From CAVWGP01 sp963754645 (GTDB taxonomy: Bacteria > Pseudomonadota > Alphaproteobacteria > Bin65), in assembly GCA_963754645.1 (NCBI GenBank), contig CAVWGP010000012.1, forward strand, positions 434,001 through 498,000: a stretch of 64,000 bases of DNA, read 5' to 3'. The notes beneath the pieces are model-generated. The model saw only the letters and a program-made list of their open reading frames with translations, was not told the DNA's origin and ran no database searches. Both the position numbers and the translations under genes were made by a program. Positions 8,210-17,596 of this stretch are shown piece after piece. The first letter of the stretch is position 1, and every line of letters begins with the position of its first letter.

Positions 8210-9422
8210 ACGCGATCACGGCGTTGAGACCGCCGAAGGCGAGCGAATTGTTGAGCGCGGCGCGGATCGGCGCTTGACGCGCCGTGTTGGGCACGCAGTC
8301 GAGATCGCATTCCGGATCGGGTGCCTGGTGGTTCGCCGTCGGCGGCACGACTTTCTGCTCTATCGCCTTCAGGGTTGCGACGGCTTCGAGGGCGCTGGCG
8401 GCGCCCAGCGCGTGGCCGTGCATCGACTTGGTCGAGGACACCATGAGGCGCTTGGCGGCAGTGCCGAACACAGTCTTGATCGCCCGGGTTTCCACCGCGT
8501 CGTTGAGTTGCGTGCCGGTGCCATGGGCGTTGATGTAGTCAACGTCTTCGGGATTGAGGCCGGCCGTTTCGAGCGCTTGGCGGATCGCGCGGGTCGCGCC
8601 GAATTCGTCCGGGACGACGAGATCGCCGGCATCGGCGGAAAGCCCGTAGCCAGCCATTTCGGCGTAGATCTTGGCGCCGCGTTTTTTGGCGTCGTCCCAG
8701 CGCTCGAGCACGACGATGCCGGCGCCCTCGCCGATCACCATGCCGCGGCGCCCGAGGCTGAAGGGCCGGCACGTATCCGGCGCCATGACGCGCAGGCTTT
8801 CCCAGCTCCGGTGCGAGGTGAGCGAAATCTCCGCTTCGGCGCCGCCGCACACCGCGGCGCGGGCCCGGCCGGTGCGCACCATCCAATAGGCCTCGCCCAT
8901 CGCATGATTCGCCGAGGAGCAAGCCGACGAGATGCAAAAAGCCGGCCCTTTCAAGCCGAATCGCATGCTCACTTGGCTGGCCGCCGCGTTGATCATCATG
9001 CGCGGTATGGTCAGCGGATGGGCGCGCGGCTTTTTCAGCGCGTGAAGATAGTAGAAGGCCTGGTCGATCGTGCCCCAGCCGCCGATGCCCGAGGCCACGA
9101 TCGTTGCCGTCTCGAGGCCGAGTTCGCCCTTGGAAAAATCGATGCCGGAATCGGCCACCGCTTCCTCCGCGGCAATGAGCGCGAATTGCGTGAAACGGTC
9201 GTAGACGAGAAGCTGCCGTTCGTCGAAGCGCTTGGTTTCGTCGTAGCCTTTCACTTCGGCCGCGATCTTAATGTTGAGCTGATCGATCGGCGCGAGCGTG
9301 ACCGGGCCGATACCGCTTTTTCCGGCGCTCAAACAGCCCCATGCCTCGGCCACGGTGTGGCCGAGCGACGAGATCGTCCCGATGCCGGTGACGGCGACGC
9401 GAACCAGCCCGGCCTCAGCCAT
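8196..9422 (-). CDS. Beta-ketoacyl-ACP synthase (KAS II/FabF-like)
   Basis: 408 residues of the thiolase-fold condensing enzymes that extend acyl chains with malonyl-ACP. The active-site Cys168 is in CISSACSSANH; the two catalytic histidines are in NAHGTGTQLND and KSMHGHALGA; GGLNAVIAF closes the fold. It follows an acyl carrier protein and LpxD on the same strand (gaps 36 nt and 0 nt). The synthase is therefore more likely dedicated to making a special acyl chain than a housekeeping FabF, since no fabD, fabG or fabH is nearby. Confidence 0.9.
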   Translation of the reverse strand: MAEAGLVRVAVTGIGTISSLGHTVAEAWGCLSAGKSGIGPVTLAPIDQLNIKIAAEVKGYDETKRFDERQLLVYDRFTQFALIAAEEAVADSGIDFSKGELGLETATIVASGIGGWGTIDQAFYYLHALKKPRAHPLTIPRMMINAAASQVSMRFGLKGPAFCISSACSSANHAMGEAYWMVRTGRARAAVCGGAEAEISLTSHRSWESLRVMAPDTCRPFSLGRRGMVIGEGAGIVVLERWDDAKKRGAKIYAEMAGYGLSADAGDLVVPDEFGATRAIRQALETAGLNPEDVDYINAHGTGTQLNDAVETRAIKTVFGTAAKRLMVSSTKSMHGHALGAASALEAVATLKAIEQKVVPPTANHQAPDPECDLDCVPNTARQAPIRAALNNSLAFGGLNAVIAFKAP

Positions 9423-9458
9423 TCGATTTGCCGACCCCGCGGCGATGGGGGGCTGGGC

Positions 9459-9716
9459 TCATGCCGCCTGTTTCTGAGCGATCAAATTCTTCACGCCTTC
9501 GATCACTTCGCGCATCGTGCTGAGCTTGAAATTGGGATCGTCCTGCGGGACGAAGACCTCAAATGTCTCCTCGATCGCGAACAAGATCTGCACCATATCG
9601 AGCGACTCGATCTTGACCTCGCTGAGCTTCGTGTCGAGCGTCAGCGCGCCGCGATCGAGCCGGGCCTCCTTGGCGACGATATCGAATATCTTGTTCTTGA
9701 TTTCCTCGTCCGTCAT
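9459..9716 (-). CDS. Acyl carrier protein
   Basis: 85 residues, acidic and helical. The phosphopantetheine attachment Ser38 lies in KIESLDMVQILFAIEE (canonical DSL replaced by ESL). The C-terminal third (VFVPQDDPNFKLSTM) is longer and less acidic than in FabF-partner AcpP, as in specialised ACPs such as AcpXL. Its ATG directly abuts the LpxD stop codon, so the two are almost certainly translated together. It probably carries the acyl group that LpxD transfers. Confidence 0.9.
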   Translation of the reverse strand: MTDEEIKNKIFDIVAKEARLDRGALTLDTKLSEVKIESLDMVQILFAIEETFEVFVPQDDPNFKLSTMREVIEGVKNLIAQKQAA

Positions 9717-10856
9717 TCACTTCTCCTGATTCTTCGCCGCACCGCCGGTCGGCACATTCATGGCCGCGATCTTCGACTTGATCTGGCCAACGTCCCGCGC
9801 CACGCGCTCCAAGCGCATGACGTTGCGGTACAATGATTTGTAATCGGTCCAACGCATCGCCGGGTAGCCGCCCCATACCTCGCGCGGCGGAATGTTACCG
9901 CCGACCGCCGCGCGCGCGAGCACGATCGCGTCGTCGCCGATCGAAAGGTGGTCGGCGATTCCGACCGACGACGCCAGCACGACGCGATTTCCCAGCCGCA
10001 CGCTGCCGGCAAGGCCGGTCATGCCGGCAATGAGGCATTTCTCGCCGATGGTGCAGTTGTGCCCGATCTGCACCAGGTTGTCGATTTTCGTGCTCCGCCC
10101 GATCCGCGTCGGCCCGAGCGTGCCGCGGTCGATGCAGGTGCCGGCGCCGACCTCGCAATCGTCGCCGATGACGACATTGCCGATCGAATTGATGCGTACG
10201 ATCTCGGTGTTTTGCGCCTCGATGCGGCCGCCGCTTTCCTCGGCCAATTCGATGCTGCCCTTCTCCGGCGTCACGAAGCTGAAGCCGTCGCCGCCGATCA
10301 CGGCGTTGGGCTGGATGATGACGCGCTCGCCGACGATGCAACGCTCGCCGATGCGAACACCGGCATGAAACAGGCAATTGCGCCCGATCACCGCGTCGGC
10401 GCCCACGGACGAATTCGACAGGATCCGCGTTCCGGCACCGATCTTGGCGCGCGCGCCGATCGTGACGAAGGGCCCGATCGCCACGTCCTCGCCCAGCACC
10501 GCTGTTGGATGCACCGCCGCTTGGCCATGCACGCCCGGCTCGATCGAAGGCGGCAAGTCGAACAGATCGAGAATTTGCGCAAGCGCATAGCGCGGACGCT
10601 TGACGACGATGCCGCCCTTCATCGCTTTGAGCGCTTCGGCGCGGCCCTCGGCGACGACGGCGGTAACCGCCTTCGTGGTCGCCAGCGCTTTTTCCGACGG
10701 CTCGTCCATCGCCAGTGCCAGCACATCCGGACCGTGGGCCATTGCCGGGTGCGCCACGGCCCGGACATACAGGCCGCCATCGCCGACGAATTCAGCGCCG
10801 ATGGCCGCGGCAATCTCGCGTAGGCTGCGCGGAGACGCGCCTGGCAGGGCTGACAT
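9717..10856 (-). CDS. lpxD: UDP-3-O-acylglucosamine N-acyltransferase (LpxD family)
   Basis: 379 residues: an N-terminal uridine-binding LpxD domain (SLREIAAAIGAEFVGDGG) then a left-handed beta-helix of hexapeptide repeats from about residue 105 to 310. The catalytic His is in LVQIGHNCTIGEK, and GGDGFSFV is the usual substrate loop. It would N-acylate UDP-3-O-acyl-glucosamine in lipid A synthesis. The start was set at the Met of MSALPGAS rather than 26 codons upstream. The usual bamA-fabZ-lpxA-lpxB neighbours are missing, so this may be a second LpxD or a dedicated homologue. Confidence 0.85.
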   Translation of the reverse strand: MSALPGASPRSLREIAAAIGAEFVGDGGLYVRAVAHPAMAHGPDVLALAMDEPSEKALATTKAVTAVVAEGRAEALKAMKGGIVVKRPRYALAQILDLFDLPPSIEPGVHGQAAVHPTAVLGEDVAIGPFVTIGARAKIGAGTRILSNSSVGADAVIGRNCLFHAGVRIGERCIVGERVIIQPNAVIGGDGFSFVTPEKGSIELAEESGGRIEAQNTEIVRINSIGNVVIGDDCEVGAGTCIDRGTLGPTRIGRSTKIDNLVQIGHNCTIGEKCLIAGMTGLAGSVRLGNRVVLASSVGIADHLSIGDDAIVLARAAVGGNIPPREVWGGYPAMRWTDYKSLYRNVMRLERVARDVGQIKSKIAAMNVPTGGAAKNQEK

Positions 10857-10976
10857 TGAAGTTCCGACCTCGGGCAATGCACAATACGAACTTGTTCGGG
10901 CGCGATGATTACCCTGTCCCGCGCGATCCTTCAACCGATGCCTTCGCCGCAGGGCACCCCCAATCGGTGAAAAAAA

Positions 10977-11939
10977 TCAGGACGCTCCAAGACCGTGGCC
11001 CGACAGAAACCGCTCGATCGGCGCCCAGACCTGCTCCGGGCGCTCGATGGCGAGAAAATGCGTCGTATCCGGCACCATGGCATAGGGCAAACTCCGTTCC
11101 GCCGCGAGGGCGGCGGTGAGCCGGGCCGGCGTTTGCTGTGGATAGGCCAAAGCCGGATCGGCGCCGACGAGCAAAACCGGCACCGGGCAGCGCCCCATCC
11201 GGGACCACAACGTGGGATCGATGTTGTTCTCGAACACCGACGCTTCCATGTCGCGCGGGCAGCGCAGAACCCAATCGCCGCGCGCGGGATCGCGGCGCAG
11301 GGTGGCGCGGGCAAGCAGCAAATGGGCGCCCGGCACCCAGCGCGAGAAGACTTCGCGGGCCGCGAGCTGCGCGGCGAGAATGGCCGGGTCGGCGTAGCGT
11401 TCGGGCCGCCGGCGCGCGATCGCGGCCATTTCCCTCATGTGGACCAGCTCGACGTTCTCGAGTGGATGGCCGGGGCGCGGAAACATCGGCGGGTCGATGA
11501 GCACGAGCGGGTCCCAAGCCGGCCCATCGGCCAGCGTCGTCGCCACGGCCGCGATCGAGGACAGGGAGTGGAACAGGCCGGCGGCGCGCTTGGCGCCGAA
11601 ATGGTGCTGGATGCCTTGGAACACGGCGCGATTGTCGCCGGCAAAATTCGGCCACGTATGACCCTCAGGCCCGTGCAGCGGGTTTTCGCCGTGATTGCGC
11701 TGATCGAACAGGATGACGTCATGGCGCGCGAGCAGGAGCCGCCAAAATGGAAAATAGGCCTGCATGGCGAGGCCGTTGCCGTGGCTGAGAACCAAGCGCG
11801 GGCCGCCGGCATTGCCGTGGCGGCGCAGGCGAACGATCGCGCCATCGGCCATGGTCATGTCGACAATTGCGTCGGGCGGCGGCGGCACCAGCTCGGGTTC
11901 GAGCGCCGGATCGCGGCGAAGGGCGCCGGATGCTGTCAT
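10977..11939 (-). CDS. Alpha/beta hydrolase
   Basis: About 320 residues of alpha/beta-hydrolase fold. VLSHGNGLAMQAYFPFWR is the oxyanion region, VILFDQRNHGENP the second strand loop, and THFLAIERPEQVWAPI carries the catalytic His, with the acid probably in VGADPALAYP. The nucleophile elbow reads LFHSLSSIAA instead of the canonical GxSxG, so the flanking glycines are missing. It could be an esterase or lipase of broad type. I placed the start at MTASGALRRD, since the upstream 28 codons look non-coding. Confidence 0.8.
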   Translation of the reverse strand: MTASGALRRDPALEPELVPPPPDAIVDMTMADGAIVRLRRHGNAGGPRLVLSHGNGLAMQAYFPFWRLLLARHDVILFDQRNHGENPLHGPEGHTWPNFAGDNRAVFQGIQHHFGAKRAAGLFHSLSSIAAVATTLADGPAWDPLVLIDPPMFPRPGHPLENVELVHMREMAAIARRRPERYADPAILAAQLAAREVFSRWVPGAHLLLARATLRRDPARGDWVLRCPRDMEASVFENNIDPTLWSRMGRCPVPVLLVGADPALAYPQQTPARLTAALAAERSLPYAMVPDTTHFLAIERPEQVWAPIERFLSGHGLGAS

Positions 11940-12043
11940 AAGATTTTCGGTCTTGTCACGCTGAAGCTGCTCGCCGGCCGGAGAGGCGCGGGGCAAACTG
12001 CGGATCGCGCGGGGCGACGTCAAGCGTCGTATCGCCGCCCTTA

Positions 12044-12077
12044 ATCCCTTGTTAGCGGCTCGCCGTTAGCAAGGGAT
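12044..12077. repeat. Inverted repeat between divergent genes
   Basis: ATCCCTTG and CAAGGGAT form perfect 8-nt arms around an 18-nt centre that can itself pair weakly (GCGG with CCGT). It lies between the reverse-strand hydrolase start and the forward TPR gene, about 30 nt upstream of the latter. It could be an operator or a 5' UTR hairpin; nothing else supports either reading. Confidence 0.35.
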
Positions 12078-12106
12078 CCCCAACCGATTCTGCGGGCGGC
12101 ACGCGG

Positions 12107-13018
12107 ATGAAATCAGACTCGACAGGCGGCGTCAGCGACATCGCTCTCGGAACGATGCACCTCGCGAGCGATCCCAGGAAGGCCGAAGAGTACTTCCGCC
12201 GGGCGCTCCGTGCTTCGCCCGGCAATGCGATGCTCCGGGCATGGCTCAGCGACGCGCTGCGTCGGCGCGGCAAAATCCATGCCGCCGTCAAGGCCCAGGA
12301 GCAGGCGGTCGCGCTCGATCCCAAAGACGCATCCTTCCGCTTCTGGCTGGGCTACACCTACAATCAGGCAGGACGTTGGCACGACGCGATCGCGGCGTAC
12401 CGGCAGGCGTTCGACTTGGACCCGGGCAATATCAGTTGCCTGAACAATATCGGCGACGCGCTCTTGCGCCTCGGCCGCCGGGATCAGGCGATCGAAGAAT
12501 TCAAGCAGGCCATTGCCAAAAAGCCGGATTTCGCGCCGGGGCATGTCAATCTTGGCATGCAATACGAACAGCTCGGGAAACCGGGACTTGCCGAAGAGCA
12601 TTATCGGCAGGCCATCGCGTCGAACTCGAACGACTACGAATGCCACAACAATCTCGGCAACGTATTGCGAAAACTCGGACGTTTCACCGAAGCCGAGGCA
12701 AGCTATCGGAACGCGATACGGATCGAACCGCGGCACTGCTGGGCCTACCACAATTTGGGACTGGCCTTTCAAGAACAGGGCAAGTTCGCGCTTGCCTTGG
12801 AGTGGTATTCGAAGTCGGTCTCGATCGATCCCAAGAGTGCGAACAGCCACAACAACATCGGCGACATTTATCTTGCGCAGGGCGATGTCGAAAAAGCCAT
12901 TCCCTGGCTTCGCAAGGCCCTGGCCATCGATCCTGGGCACAACGAGGCGCGAGCGAACCTGGCGTTGCCGGCAGTAAAAGCCTGGCTTGGCGGACAAAAG
13001 CGCCGATTTTGGCGCTAG
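12107..13018 (+). CDS. Tetratricopeptide repeat protein
   Basis: 303 residues made almost entirely of about seven 34-residue TPR units (for example WLGYTYNQAGRWHDAIAAYR, then LNNIGDALLRLGRRDQAIEE). No signal peptide or catalytic domain is visible, so it is a cytoplasmic protein-protein interaction scaffold. The C-terminus ends in a short basic tail (GGQKRRFWR). Neighbours give no clue to its partner: a divergent hydrolase on one side and an amidase downstream. Confidence 0.88.
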   Translation: MKSDSTGGVSDIALGTMHLASDPRKAEEYFRRALRASPGNAMLRAWLSDALRRRGKIHAAVKAQEQAVALDPKDASFRFWLGYTYNQAGRWHDAIAAYRQAFDLDPGNISCLNNIGDALLRLGRRDQAIEEFKQAIAKKPDFAPGHVNLGMQYEQLGKPGLAEEHYRQAIASNSNDYECHNNLGNVLRKLGRFTEAEASYRNAIRIEPRHCWAYHNLGLAFQEQGKFALALEWYSKSVSIDPKSANSHNNIGDIYLAQGDVEKAIPWLRKALAIDPGHNEARANLALPAVKAWLGGQKRRFWR

Positions 13019-13130
13019 CGGGCCGCTCCCCGCCGCAATGAGATAGCGCGAGCCCGCAAGTCGCTGGCTCAAGACGCCGGCGACCGGGTAGCATCCGCTT
13101 CGTTGTCGATTGCACGACGGATGTCGAACA

Positions 13131-14505
13131 ATGCCTCAAGCTCGCATCGCCTACGACCCCAGAACCAACAAACTCCTCGAATTCCGCTCGCGGGTCCCGG
13201 CCTTTGGCGACGGCGCCGATACGCCGCGCGCTTATCTTGAGCGCTGCCTGGCCACGATCGCCGAGCGCGAACCGGCCGTGAAAGCCTTTGTCGTGATGAA
13301 TATCGAGGGCGCGCGCCGCGTCGCCGACTTATCCGACCGCGCGTTATCGCGCCGGCCGGCCGCTGTCGCCGGTCGACGGCATGCCGGTCGGGATCAAGGA
13401 CATATTCGAAACCGCCGATATGCCGACGCAGAAAAACAGCCCGATCTACAAGGATTGGCAAGGCAAGGTCGATGCCGCCCATGTCTATGCGCTGCGCCGC
13501 GGCGGCGCCGTCATCCTCGGCAAGACCGCGACGACGCAGTTCGCGACCGCGGGCCAGCCGGAAACGCGCAATCCCTATGACACGACGCGGTCCGCCGGCG
13601 GCTCATCGACCGGCTCCTGCGCCGCCGTCGGCGCGCGCATGCTGCCTTGCGCTTCGGGCAATCAGGGGCGCGGCTCGATCGTGCGCCCGGCGGGTTACAA
13701 TGCCTGCTATGCGCACAAGCCGACCCAGGGCGCGATCAACTCGGGCGGGTCGGATACAATGATCGCGTTCCACACCGTGCTCGGCTTCATCGGCGGCTCG
13801 CTCGCCGATGTGTGGGAGACGGGCCACTACGTCGCGAACACGATCGGCGGCGACAAAGGCTTCCCCGGCCTTTACGGCGAAGCGGCGCTGGCACCCAGCG
13901 AAAAGCCCGGCCGCATCGTAAAATTGCAAACCGCCGCTTGGGCCGCGACCGACGAGCGATGCAAAGCCGAATTCGAGCGCTTCGCGGCGGCGCTCGGCAA
14001 GGCCGTGCCCGTGATCGGCCGGGCCGACGATCCGCGCATCGAGGCATTCGAGCAGGCCCTTTCGGGCATGCTCGACATCATCCTACCCCTCGTCGGCCTC
14101 GATTCGCGCTGGCCCGGCCTGTTCTACCGCGATTTGGGCAAGGGCCTGCTCAACGACGAGATCGTCGGCTATCTGCGGCCCTACGAACACGCGCCGCTCG
14201 ACGTTTACCGCGAGGCGCTGCGCCGGCGCGACGAACTGCGCGTTCACTTTGCCGGCATCCGCGATATTGCGCCGGTCTTCATTTCCCCGGTTCAGGTCGG
14301 CCCGCCGCCGCCCGCGGGGCAGAATGGCGATCCAGCCTATGGCGACGTGACCGCCGCGCTCGGCACGCCCGCCGTCGTGCTGCCGCTCTTGGCCGTGGAC
14401 GAATTGCCGTTCGGCGTTCAGGCACTGGGTCAGGCGCACGACGATTACCGGCTCTTCGGCTGGTCGCGCTGGATCGCCGATTGGGCGCGGTCAGACGACA
14501 AATAG
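13131..14505 (+). CDS. Amidase signature family protein (frameshifted)
   Basis: Amidase/GatA-like serine hydrolase of about 458 residues once one extra base is ignored. The N-terminus (MPQARIAYDPRTNKLLEF) is in one frame up to ADLSDR. From about 13341 the protein continues in the next frame as RYRAGRPLSPVDGMPVGIKD. The Ser-cisSer-Lys core is present: Lys in GMPVGIKDIFE, cis-Ser in TRSAGGSSTGSCAAV, nucleophile Ser in GNQGRGSIVRPA. The substrate is unknown. The downstream part alone could start at ATG 13381 but would lack the N-terminal helix. It ends 15 nt inside the convergent GNAT gene. Confidence 0.8.
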
Positions 14506-14958
14506 GCGGCTCATCAGGACGAAACGGCTGCGCGGACGAAAACCGTGCTTGGCATAGAAACGCTGGGCGCGCCGGTTCGCGCGGCCGGTTTCGAGGTGCA
14601 TGGCGCGCGCGCCGTCGCGCCGCGCGACCCGGAGCGCCGCGCGCAAGAGCCGCGTTCCATGGCCACGGCCGCGCAAGCCGGGTTCGAGATACAATTCGTC
14701 GACGATGCCGTCGCGGCCGTCGAATTCCAGGCTGTAGCAATAACCCAGCGCGGCATAGCCGGCGGGTCTGCCGGCGACGGACAAAATCAAGATGCGGCCG
14801 AGACGCGCCCGCCCCATCAGCCCAAGCAGTGCCCGCCGCGCGGCCAGCGGCCGGAACGCGATGCCGTCGAAACGGCAGTATTCGCGGCGCAGGCGAAGCA
14901 GCGCGGCGAGGTCGCGCCGCGTCGCCATGCGGACGATCGGCTTGCTTATCGCTGACAT
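14491..14958 (-). CDS. GNAT family N-acetyltransferase
   Basis: 155-residue single-domain acetyltransferase. The acetyl-CoA pyrophosphate loop is LEPGLRGRGHGTRLL, followed by AMHLETGRANRRAQRFYAKH and GFRPRSRFVLMSR at the C-terminus, the standard GNAT order. The start at 14958 (MSAISKPIVRMATRRD) was preferred over a much longer open frame upstream, because that extension overlaps the formate dehydrogenase gene. Divergent from the fused formate dehydrogenase subunit by about 78 nt. The substrate cannot be deduced. Confidence 0.85.
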   Translation of the reverse strand: MSAISKPIVRMATRRDLAALLRLRREYCRFDGIAFRPLAARRALLGLMGRARLGRILILSVAGRPAGYAALGYCYSLEFDGRDGIVDELYLEPGLRGRGHGTRLLRAALRVARRDGARAMHLETGRANRRAQRFYAKHGFRPRSRFVLMSRLFVV

Positions 14959-15036
14959 CCGCCCCTGCCCGGCATTTGACCCAAACGGTTCCGCTTCTCT
15001 ATAGAGCGTCGCGCAGGCGCTGCAACCGAGGGAGCA

Positions 15037-16746
15037 ATGGTAGATAAGAACGAAGTCACCGGCGGCCGGCGTTTCGGCCATCCCGGCGCCGGGCGGCGCG
15101 AAACCCGGCCTTTTCCGAAAGGCCGGCAGGTCGATCCGGCGGCGCTGGTCGAAATCCGCGCCCTGCTCGGCGACCGGCCGCGGCGGCGCGACCTGCTGAT
15201 CGAATTCCTGCACCTGATCCAAGACCGCTTCGGCCATCTCGCGGCGCGCCACATCGCGGCCTTGGCCGAGGACATGCGCATGGCGCAGGCCGAGGTTTAC
15301 GAGGTCGCGACGTTCTATGCGCATTTCGACGTTGTCGTCGAAGACGAGACGCCGCCGCCCTCGATCACCGTTCGCGTCTGCGACAGCCTGAGCTGCGCCA
15401 TGGCCGGCGCCGGCGCGCTGATCGAGGCATTGAAAAAAAATCTCGGCGATGGAGTTCGCGTGATGGCGGCGCCGTGCATGGGGCGTTGCGAAGCGGCGCC
15501 GGTGGCCGCGGTCGGCCAAAATCACGTGGCGCCCGCCGATGCCGCCGGCGTGCGCCGCGCCATCGACGGACGCGCCTTCGCGCCGGCCCTGCCCGCCTAT
15601 CAAGCGCTCGATGCTTACAAGGCGAAAGGCGGCTACGGCGCGCTCGGCGATTGCCTTGGCGGCAAGCGCAAGGTCGACGACGTGATCAAGACGCTGAGCG
15701 ATGCCAGCCTGCGCGGCCTCGGCGGCGCCGGATTTCCGACCGGGCGCAAATGGGGCTTCGTGCGCGCCGAGGCCAAGCCGCGCATCCTCGCGGTCAATGC
15801 CGACGAGGGCGAAGTCGGCACGTTCAAGGATCGCCACTATCTCGAAACCGCGCCGCATCAATTTCTCGAAGGTGTGCTCATCGCGGCCTGGGCGATCGAG
15901 GCGGACGACGCCTACATCTATCTGCGCGACGAATATCCCCATATCCGCGAAATCCTGCTCGCGGAAATCGCCGCCGCCGAGCGCGCCGGATTTGCCGGCC
16001 GCGTCAGGCTGCATCTCCGCCGCGGCGCCGGCGCCTATATCTGCGGCGAAGAATCCGCGATGATCGAAAGCATCGAGGGCAAGCGCGGACTGCCGCGCCA
16101 TCGCCCGCCCTATGTGGCGCAGGTTGGCGTTTTCGGCCGCCCCACGCTGGTCAACAACGTCGAAACCTTGTTCTGGGTGCCCGATATCCTCAGGCGCGGC
16201 GCGGCCTGGTTTGCCGGCGAAGGGCGCAACGGCGGCAAGGGGCTACGCTCCTATTCCGTGTCCGGCCGCGTGCGCAATCCCGGAGTCAAGTTGGCGCCCG
16301 CCGGCATCACGCTCAACCAACTCGTCGCCGAGTTTTGCGGCGGCATGGCGCCGGGTCACAAACTCAAGGCCTATCTGCCCGGCGGCGCCTCGGGCGGCAT
16401 CCTGCCGGCCTCGCTCGCCGATCTGCCGCTCGAGTTCGGCACGCTCAAGGACTATGGCTGCTTCGTCGGCTCGCACGCCGTCGTCGTGCTCTCGGACCAG
16501 GACGACCTACGCGAAGCGGCGCTCAATCTCATGCGCTTCTTCGAGCACGAGAGCTGCGGCCAGTGCACGCCGTGCCGCGTCGGCACCGAGAAGGCAGTGG
16601 CCTTGATGGCGAACAGGACCTGGGACGCGCCGCTGCTCGAGGAACTCGGCCGCGCCATGACCGACGCCTCGATCTGCGGCCTCGGCCAGGCGGCGGCGAA
16701 CCCGGTATTCTCGGTGCTGCGATACTTCAAGGACGAGGTGAGTTGA
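15037..16746 (+). CDS. NAD-dependent formate dehydrogenase beta subunit, fused gamma-beta (FdsG-FdsB / NuoE-NuoF)
   Basis: 569 residues fusing two electron-transfer modules. Residues 30-185 are NuoE/FdsG-like with a [2Fe-2S] site at Cys115, Cys120, Cys147 and Cys151. Residues 200-569 are NuoF/FdsB-like: FMN/NADH loops LRGLGGAGFPTGRKWG and GAGAYICGEESAMIES, then a [4Fe-4S] site at Cys507, Cys510, Cys513 and Cys547. Such fusions occur in the soluble tungsten/molybdenum formate dehydrogenases of methylotrophs. It passes electrons from the alpha subunit (19650-22448) to NAD+. Unusually, about 2.9 kb of other genes separates the two subunits. Confidence 0.93.
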   Translation: MVDKNEVTGGRRFGHPGAGRRETRPFPKGRQVDPAALVEIRALLGDRPRRRDLLIEFLHLIQDRFGHLAARHIAALAEDMRMAQAEVYEVATFYAHFDVVVEDETPPPSITVRVCDSLSCAMAGAGALIEALKKNLGDGVRVMAAPCMGRCEAAPVAAVGQNHVAPADAAGVRRAIDGRAFAPALPAYQALDAYKAKGGYGALGDCLGGKRKVDDVIKTLSDASLRGLGGAGFPTGRKWGFVRAEAKPRILAVNADEGEVGTFKDRHYLETAPHQFLEGVLIAAWAIEADDAYIYLRDEYPHIREILLAEIAAAERAGFAGRVRLHLRRGAGAYICGEESAMIESIEGKRGLPRHRPPYVAQVGVFGRPTLVNNVETLFWVPDILRRGAAWFAGEGRNGGKGLRSYSVSGRVRNPGVKLAPAGITLNQLVAEFCGGMAPGHKLKAYLPGGASGGILPASLADLPLEFGTLKDYGCFVGSHAVVVLSDQDDLREAALNLMRFFEHESCGQCTPCRVGTEKAVALMANRTWDAPLLEELGRAMTDASICGLGQAAANPVFSVLRYFKDEVS

Positions 16747-16960
16747 TCCGAGCAAAGCGCGACGCGCCGTATCGCGCGCGTCAAGTCTTTGCGGAGGGCT
16801 AAGCACGGAAGGAATTCAACGTGGCCGCAGACTGCGTCTGCTTCGCGCACACGCAACGATCATTGTAACGCAGGACGAAAAGTCGTCGCTACTCATCGGT
16901 TTCTGCCGGAATGCATGATCGGATGGCGACCTTGCGGGCCTGCCAAGATCCCGGCCTGGA

Positions 16961-16989
16961 TTGCTTTTTATCACTCAGTGAGCTATAGT
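16961..16989 (+). promoter_or_regulatory. Promoter with internal palindrome for the toxin-antitoxin pair
   Basis: TTGCTT (16961-16966) and TATAGT (16984-16989) sit at the ideal 17-nt spacing. The spacer contains a perfect palindrome TCACT-C-AGTGA (16971-16981), where an autoregulating antitoxin could block RNA polymerase. A TAGGAG ribosome site (17001-17006) and ATG 17009 follow. The AT-rich character stands out from the flanking DNA. Confidence 0.6.
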
Positions 16990-17008
16990 TACCAAATGAG
17001 TAGGAGCG

Positions 17009-17596
17009 ATGCGGGTCTATAAGCTCAAGGCGTTCGGGCGGTTCCAGCGCCGCGAACGGATCGCCGACGAAGCGCTTGCCTATGCCGTCCGCGAAGCTGA
17101 ACGTGGGCTTGTTGATGCCGATCTCGGCGGCGGGCTGATCAAGCAGCGCGTCGCGCGCCCCGGCCAAAGCAAGAGCCGCGGCTTTCGCACCGTGATCGCC
17201 TACCGGCGCGGCGAGCGGGCGGTATTCGTCTACGGTTTCGCCAAAAACGATCGGGCGAACATCGACGCTAGCGAACTCGACGAATGGCGGCGCGTCGGCC
17301 GGCGCTATCTTGGGCTTGACGAGGACGGGATTGAGGCGGCGATCGCCGAGGACGAATTGACGGAGATGGAGATAGGGTATGGCGAAGAGCAAGAGGGCAA
17401 AAGGCGAGTTGAAAGGCAAGGCGCGGATGCGGGCGGAGATTGTCGAGGCGATGCGCGGATTGCACAAGATTGGAGCGGCCAGCGATGCCGAGCTGGAAAA
17501 GACGACGCTCAGAATGCTTGGCCGGAACGCGCTACCGAAGGTGAAGACGCTATCGCCGGCGGAGATCGCGAAAGTGCGCGAGCTGGCGGGCGTTAG
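17009..17596 (+). CDS. RelE/HigB-type toxin of a type II toxin-antitoxin system
   Basis: The first about 120 residues match the RelE family (MRVYKLKAFGRFQRRERI, DLGGGLIKQRVARPGQSKSRG, then VFVYGFAKNDRANIDASELD), whose members inhibit translation by mRNA cleavage. That family normally ends near residue 120-125. Here the frame continues another 70 or so codons inside the antitoxin gene, producing Arg/Gly-rich sequence unlike a domain. A TAG lies in the next frame near 17372, just before the antitoxin ATG. An extra base near the end may therefore have removed the real stop, so the true gene may end near 17373. Confidence 0.75.
   Translation: MRVYKLKAFGRFQRRERIADEALAYAVREAERGLVDADLGGGLIKQRVARPGQSKSRGFRTVIAYRRGERAVFVYGFAKNDRANIDASELDEWRRVGRRYLGLDEDGIEAAIAEDELTEMEIGYGEEQEGKRRVERQGADAGGDCRGDARIAQDWSGQRCRAGKDDAQNAWPERATEGEDAIAGGDRESARAGGR

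Noticed and set aside
13381..14505. Amidase gene starting at the internal ATG 13381
   Set aside because: Upstream residues 13131-13340 clearly belong to the same family in the previous frame, so the internal start would lose part of the fold.
16744..16772. A third TGATCC...CGTAT pair after the formate dehydrogenase GB gene
   Set aside because: Spacing is 18 nt rather than 16 and there is no suitable gene start downstream, so it is probably chance.
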